Shown: in pieces, positions 60,148-64,000 of the stretch
Position numbering within the stretch: the first letter of the stretch is position 1
How the letters are laid out: each line of letters starts with the position of its first letter
DNA from: Pseudonocardia hydrocarbonoxydans
Lineage (GTDB): Bacteria > Actinomycetota > Actinomycetes > Mycobacteriales > Pseudonocardiaceae
DNA length: 64,000 nucleotides
Direction of reading: 5' to 3'
Assembly: GCF_006539565.1 (NCBI RefSeq)
Contig: NZ_BJNG01000005.1
Span: 62,001-126,000, forward strand
The notes under the pieces: generated by a model
What the model was told of the DNA's origin: nothing
The model's database searches: none
The model's input: only the letters and a program-made list of their open reading frames with translations
Position numbers and translations under genes: made by a program

Positions 60148-61890
60148 TCAGGTGCCCAACACGTAGCTCCCCGGCGCGGCCATCAGGACCGGGTGCGCGT
60201 CGCTGCCCAGCCGCGGCGGGTCGGTCATCTCGCCCGCCCGCTCGCCGATCCACGGCGTCCAGTCCTCCCACCAGCTCGCCTTGTGCTCACCGGCGTCGTC
60301 GCGCCAGTCGTCGGCGCTCGCCGGGAGCTCGGCGGCCTCGCCGAACCAGTGCTTGGACTTGGGCGAGGGCGGGTTGACGACGCCCGCGATGTGCCCGGAG
60401 TTCGACAGCACGAACCGGGTGGTGCCGCCGAGGTGGCGCAGGCCCTTGTAGACCGAGCGCCACGGCGCGATGTGGTCGGCCTCCGCGCTGACGACGTAGG
60501 CGTCCTGGGTGACCGCGCCCAGGTCCAGCCGCTCCCCCGCGAGCTCCATCTTGCCCTCGACGAGCTGGTTGTCGAGGTAGAGGTTGCGCAGGTACTCGGT
60601 CTGCATCGCGGCGGGCATGCGGGTGGAGTCGGCGTTCCAGGCCAGCATGTCGAACGCGGCGGGCTCCTCGCCGAGCAGCCAGTCGTTGATCACGTAGTTC
60701 CACACCAGGTCGGTGGCGCGCAGCAGGTCGAACGTCGACTTCATGCTGGTGGCGGGCAGGTAGCCGGTGCGGCGCATGGTGCGCTCCAGGCGGTCGACCG
60801 TCTTCTCGTCGGTGAAGACGCCGAGCTGGCCGGGCTCGCTGAAGTCGAGCAGCGTGTTCATCAGCGTGATCGAGTTGATCCGCTGGTCACCGCGCGCGGC
60901 GAGCCAGGCGGCGGTGGCGGCGGCCAGCGTGCCGCCCAGGCACAGCGCGGCGACGTTGACCTTCTCGGCGCCGGTGACGTCGCGGATCACGTCGAGCGCG
61001 GCGAGCGGGCCGTCCTGCATGTAGTCGGCCATCACGACGTCGCGCATGCTCTCGTCGGGGTTGCGGTAGGAGATCACGAACACCGTGTGCCCGTGCTGCA
61101 CCGCCCACTCGACGAGGCTCTTCCGGGGCGCGAGATCCATGATGTAGTACTTGTTGATCCACGGCGGCGAGAGCAGCAGCGGCACCTCGTGCACCTGCTC
61201 GGTCTGCGGCTTGTACTGGATCAGCTCCATCAGCCGGTTGCGGTGCACGACGACACCGGGCGTGGCCGCGAGGTCCTTGCCCACCTCGAACTCGCCCGGG
61301 GTGATCTGCCGGGGCATCCCGCCACCGGAGACGGAGTCCCGCAGCATGTTGCGGGTGCCGCGGAACAGGCTCTGCCCGCCGGTCTCGAACGCCTTCTTCA
61401 CCATCGTCGGGTTCGACCACGGCCAGTTCACCGGCGAGGTCGCGTCGACCGTCTGACGGACCAGGAAATCGATCTTGCGACGGGCCACGGGGCTGAGCTC
61501 GACCCCGCTCGCCACGGCCTCCAGGTACTCGGCGAACAGCGCGTGCTGCTGACGGAGGAGGTAGTAGTAGGCGTTGCCCTCCCAGGCCGGGTCGGCGTAG
61601 CGGCGGTCCTTCTCCGGCAACGCGGCGGGGCCCGCGCCGTGGCCACCGAGGCTGCGCGCGAGCGCCGTGAGCGTGGCCCGGCCGGACCCGGCCGCGAGAC
61701 CGGCGGTACGGCGGGCGACCGGCAACGGCCGCGTCAACAGGCCCTTGGCCACCTCACCGAGCGCACCGCCGAAGGCCACGGGATCGATCCGGGCGGCCAG
61801 CGCGCCGGGGTCGAGCAGATCCTTCACGCCGTTGACCACCCCCGCTGCGGTCCGCTGGATCGTGGTGGTCGGGTCGCTCGGTGGGGTCAC
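60148..61890 (-). CDS. phaC: polyhydroxyalkanoate synthase, second copy
   Basis: A 580-residue PHA synthase. Catalytic Cys is in NVAALCLGGTLAAATAAW, Asp in VVSAEADHIAPWRSVYKG and His in LSNSGHIAGVVNPPS. WINKYYIMDLAPRKSLVEW and the family tail WEDWTPWIGERAG are typical. The GTG at 61890 has GGAG upstream. It is distinct from the copy at 31164 and is transcribed with the XRE regulator. Confidence 0.94.
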   Translation of the reverse strand: MTPPSDPTTTIQRTAAGVVNGVKDLLDPGALAARIDPVAFGGALGEVAKGLLTRPLPVARRTAGLAAGSGRATLTALARSLGGHGAGPAALPEKDRRYADPAWEGNAYYYLLRQQHALFAEYLEAVASGVELSPVARRKIDFLVRQTVDATSPVNWPWSNPTMVKKAFETGGQSLFRGTRNMLRDSVSGGGMPRQITPGEFEVGKDLAATPGVVVHRNRLMELIQYKPQTEQVHEVPLLLSPPWINKYYIMDLAPRKSLVEWAVQHGHTVFVISYRNPDESMRDVVMADYMQDGPLAALDVIRDVTGAEKVNVAALCLGGTLAAATAAWLAARGDQRINSITLMNTLLDFSEPGQLGVFTDEKTVDRLERTMRRTGYLPATSMKSTFDLLRATDLVWNYVINDWLLGEEPAAFDMLAWNADSTRMPAAMQTEYLRNLYLDNQLVEGKMELAGERLDLGAVTQDAYVVSAEADHIAPWRSVYKGLRHLGGTTRFVLSNSGHIAGVVNPPSPKSKHWFGEAAELPASADDWRDDAGEHKASWWEDWTPWIGERAGEMTDPPRLGSDAHPVLMAAPGSYVLGT

Positions 61891-62116
61891 GGCAACTCCT
61901 TCGTCGTCGGTTTCCTCGTGGGTACCCCATCGTGACGGCTTACCCACGGGTAGCCATAAGCGCTGGTCACAGGTCACGTGCGAGCGTCGTCACCTCTGAT
62001 GCTTGAAATCCCAAGCGATACCTCCGAGTAGGCCACGTGTTGCTGCACATGCCTATCGCCACCTACCGTCTGGTAACGACGGCGACGCGGCCGTCCGAGC
62101 CCCCCAGGAGCCCACG
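61891..62116. promoter_or_regulatory. divergent promoter region of the second PHA locus
   Basis: 226 bp between phaC and the PhaC-like gene. It includes an imperfect palindrome GGCTTACCCACGGGTAGCC (61938-61956), the likely site of the XRE regulator, and A/T-richer stretches. No gene is seen. Confidence 0.5.
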
Positions 62117-63370
62117 ATGACCGCACCCACCACCTCGATGGGTGGCGCGCTGCGCCACCTCGCGGCCTACAACGCCACCGCGGCGACCCGCACCACCGCC
62201 GAGCTGACGCGTTCGGCGGCGCACCTGTGGCTCGACGCCGTGACCCGTCCGCGCACGCCGTGGGCCAACGCCGCCCGCGGCGCGCTGTGGTGGAGCACCA
62301 TGCTCGACCGGCGCGAGCCGACCTGGCACCGCGCCAACACCGTCGCGCTCACGACGCCGTTCGCGTACCTGCGCGACTTCACCGACCCCGCCGACGCGGG
62401 CGACGACGTCGTCCCCACGCTGGTGCTGCCGCCCCAGGCCGGGCACTCCAGCCACGTCATCGACTTCTCCCCGCGGCAGAGCCAGCTCGCCGTGCTCGCC
62501 GGGGCCGGCCTCACGAAGCTGTACGCGCTGGAGTGGCGCCCGGCGACCACCGCGACCCGCGACGTCGGCATCACCGACTACCTCGAGGTCATCGACCGGT
62601 CGATCCGCCGCATGGGCGGGCGCGCCAACCTCGTCGGCGACTGCCAGGGCGGCTGGCTGGCCGCGATCTACGCGGCGCTGCACCCCGAGCGGGTGCACAC
62701 CCTCACCCTCGCCGGGGCACCGATCGACTTCCACGCGGGCGAGTCCGTCATCGCCTCCTCCACCCGGGCCATGACCGGGGCGCTCGGCCTGGCCCCGTAC
62801 AAGGCGCTGGTCCGGATGGGCGGAGGCAACATGCCCGGGCGTGCCGTGCTGGCCAACTTCATCGGGATCCAGCCGCAGTCCGAGGTCTCGCGCCAGCTGC
62901 AGCTGCTGCAGAACATCGACGACGAGGCCCACGTCGAGCGCTACCGGGTCTTCGAGGACTGGTTCAAGCACACCCAGGACATCCCCGGCGCGTTCTACCT
63001 GTGGCTCGTCGAGCACCTGTTCCACGGCAACGAGCTGATCTCCGGCGACCTGGTGATCGACGGCCGTCGCGCCGACCTCGCGAACATCACCTGCCCGCTG
63101 TTCCTGCTCGCCGGGTCGACCGACCACATCACGCCGCCCGCGCAGCTGTTCGCCGCGGCCGACGCCGTCGGCACGCCGCCGGAGCAGATCACCCGGCGCA
63201 CCGCGCAGGGCGGGCACCTCGGGCTGTTCATGGGCCGCGACGCGCTGCGCGACGACTGGCGGCCGCTGATGGAGGCCGTGTACGCGCTGTCGACCTCGGC
63301 CGGTCCGCGTCCGGAGCACGCGGACGCCGTGGCCGACCCGCGGGACACCCCGCGGCTCCCGGCGCCCTGA
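62117..63370 (+). CDS. PhaC-like alpha/beta hydrolase (DUF3141-like)
   Basis: A 417-residue alpha/beta hydrolase with a cysteine nucleophile: RANLVGDCQGGWLAAIYAAL, acid in LAGSTDHITPP and His in AQGGHLGLFMG. SSHVIDFSPRQSQLAVLAGA resembles PHA synthase and DUF3141 proteins. AGGAG precedes the ATG. Divergent from phaC, it may be a depolymerase, a synthase partner or a thioesterase; the Cys-type elbow argues for thioester chemistry. Confidence 0.82.
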   Translation: MTAPTTSMGGALRHLAAYNATAATRTTAELTRSAAHLWLDAVTRPRTPWANAARGALWWSTMLDRREPTWHRANTVALTTPFAYLRDFTDPADAGDDVVPTLVLPPQAGHSSHVIDFSPRQSQLAVLAGAGLTKLYALEWRPATTATRDVGITDYLEVIDRSIRRMGGRANLVGDCQGGWLAAIYAALHPERVHTLTLAGAPIDFHAGESVIASSTRAMTGALGLAPYKALVRMGGGNMPGRAVLANFIGIQPQSEVSRQLQLLQNIDDEAHVERYRVFEDWFKHTQDIPGAFYLWLVEHLFHGNELISGDLVIDGRRADLANITCPLFLLAGSTDHITPPAQLFAAADAVGTPPEQITRRTAQGGHLGLFMGRDALRDDWRPLMEAVYALSTSAGPRPEHADAVADPRDTPRLPAP

Positions 63371-63405
63371 CGGGCCGCTGAGGGTGCGCTGAGACCGCGC
63401 TCGCT

Positions 63406-63435
63406 CCCGGGAACGATTCCCGGGACGGGCGCGTT
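63406..63435 (+). promoter_or_regulatory. probable SigE/SigH-type promoter of the sigma gene
   Basis: GGAAC (63410-63414), 17 nt, CGTT (63432-63435), close to the stress ECF promoter consensus. The -35 lies inside an inverted repeat CCCGGGAA-CGA-TTCCCGGG (63406-63424), which may also end the upstream transcript. Confidence 0.6.
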
Positions 63436-63511
63436 CAACCCCGTGAGAGCCCCGGCGACGACGGACCACAGCATCCGCTCACCGCCCGGGCCGCGCAGGG
63501 GAGGAAGACAC

Positions 63512-64000
63512 ATGACAGCGCCCACGAAGTCCGCGCCCACGCCCACCCGACCCACGAAGGCCCGATCGGCCGCCGTGAAGACCGTCCCGAGCCAGCGTAC
63601 CGGCTCCGGAGCCCGACCCGACTCCGCCGAGCCGGTGGCGTCGTCGGTCTTCGCGAACGCCGCTCCCGGCGAGCGTCCCGAGATGTCCGCCGAGGACCTC
63701 GACGCCCAGAGCCCCGCGGCCGACCTCGTCCGCGTGTACCTCAACGGCATCGGCAAGACCGCACTGCTCACCGCGGCCCAGGAGGTGGAGCTCGCGCGGC
63801 GCATCGAGGCCGGCGTGTTCGCCCAGCACGTGCTCGACAGCGCGGCCGCCGAGGGCACCGAGCTCGAGCGCCAGTACGCCGCCGACCTGCGGTGGATCGT
63901 GCGCGACGGCCGCCGGGCCCGCAACCACCTGCTCGAGGCCAACCTCCGGCTCGTGGTCTCGCTGGCCAAGCGCTACACCGGCCGCGGAATGCCGCTGCTG
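63512..64000 (+). CDS. sigB: SigB/HrdB-type group 1 or 2 sigma factor (3' end outside window)
   Basis: A primary-type sigma-70 factor, cut at the right edge after 163 codons. A basic, Pro/Thr-rich N-terminus ([20 protein letters not shown]) leads to region 1.2 ([20 protein letters not shown] then [11 protein letters not shown]) and the start of region 2 ([20 protein letters not shown]). A SigB-type identity is suggested by the short N-terminal extension. GGGGAGGAAG precedes the ATG at 63512. Confidence 0.85.
   Translation, partial: MTAPTKSAPTPTRPTKARSAAVKTVPSQRTGSGARPDSAEPVASSVFANAAPGERPEMSAEDLDAQSPAADLVRVYLNGIGKTALLTAAQEVELARRIEAGVFAQHVLDSAAAEGTELERQYAADLRWIVRDGRRARNHLLEANLRLVVSLAKRYTGRGMPLL

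Overview
The window is about 74% G+C, starts many genes at GTG, overlaps stops and starts tightly (GTGA, ATGA), and carries many actinobacterial families (DUF3039, DUF3099, DUF7455, class F sortase, DUF222/HNH, HhH-GPD, a SigB-type sigma factor). Two polyhydroxyalkanoate loci, paired MarR regulators and the overall style suggest a Pseudonocardiales chromosome, probably Pseudonocardia or a close relative. The genus is an inference from family content only. No tRNA, rRNA, phage or insertion sequence was recognised.

Layout. 1-3.9 kb: a LytTR response regulator (cut by the window edge) with its histidine kinase, an acyl-CoA dehydrogenase and an alpha/beta hydrolase. 3.9-11 kb: a kdpFABCDE potassium operon on the minus strand that looks broken twice. 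kdpA has lost roughly its first 190 internal residues in an out-of-frame deletion, and kdpE has a one-base frameshift. 11-17.5 kb: a repeat-rich non-coding block, a cobalamin-binding-protein-like gene, a DUF2252 protein, a CocE-type hydrolase and a TPR protein. 17.5-20.2 kb: a thiamine-precursor ABC transporter behind a TPP riboswitch. 20.6-25.3 kb: a xylose-type ABC transporter with a ROK regulator. 25.6-36.4 kb: ppk2, an EamA exporter, a helicase, a yihY-phaC-phaZ operon and a pseudouridine catabolic pair (psuG-psuK).

36.4-46.6 kb is the most unusual region. A minus-strand operon runs fmdB, fmdA (formamidase/acetamidase), an aliphatic-amidase homologue that has lost catalytic residues, then two paralogous tubulin/FtsZ-like proteins, three paralogous proteins of about 100 residues, and a small protein resembling a degenerate ECF sigma factor. 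One tubulin-like protein keeps the glycine-rich GTPase signature and the other has a degraded version; both end in the same cysteine-rich motif. Two equal-length MarR paralogues, an uncharacterised 208-residue protein and a cytosolic AmiC-like amide sensor flank it. I know of no described function for this set; it is the best candidate for a new system.

46.7-57.2 kb: a ferredoxin-like protein, a FhuF-type protein, a cobalt transporter cbiMNQO with an ArsR regulator and a likely operator, a DUF4397 surface protein with its class F sortase plus an ECF sigma/anti-sigma pair, a methyltransferase and dtd. 57.5-64 kb: an HNH nuclease behind a perfect actinobacterial SOS box, a second PHA locus (XRE regulator, phaC, and a divergent PhaC-like hydrolase), and the start of a sigB-type gene with an apparent SigE/SigH-type promoter.

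A 22-bp tandem repeat family occurs at three separate loci (18.98, 25.54 and 28.21 kb), once inside a coding region.
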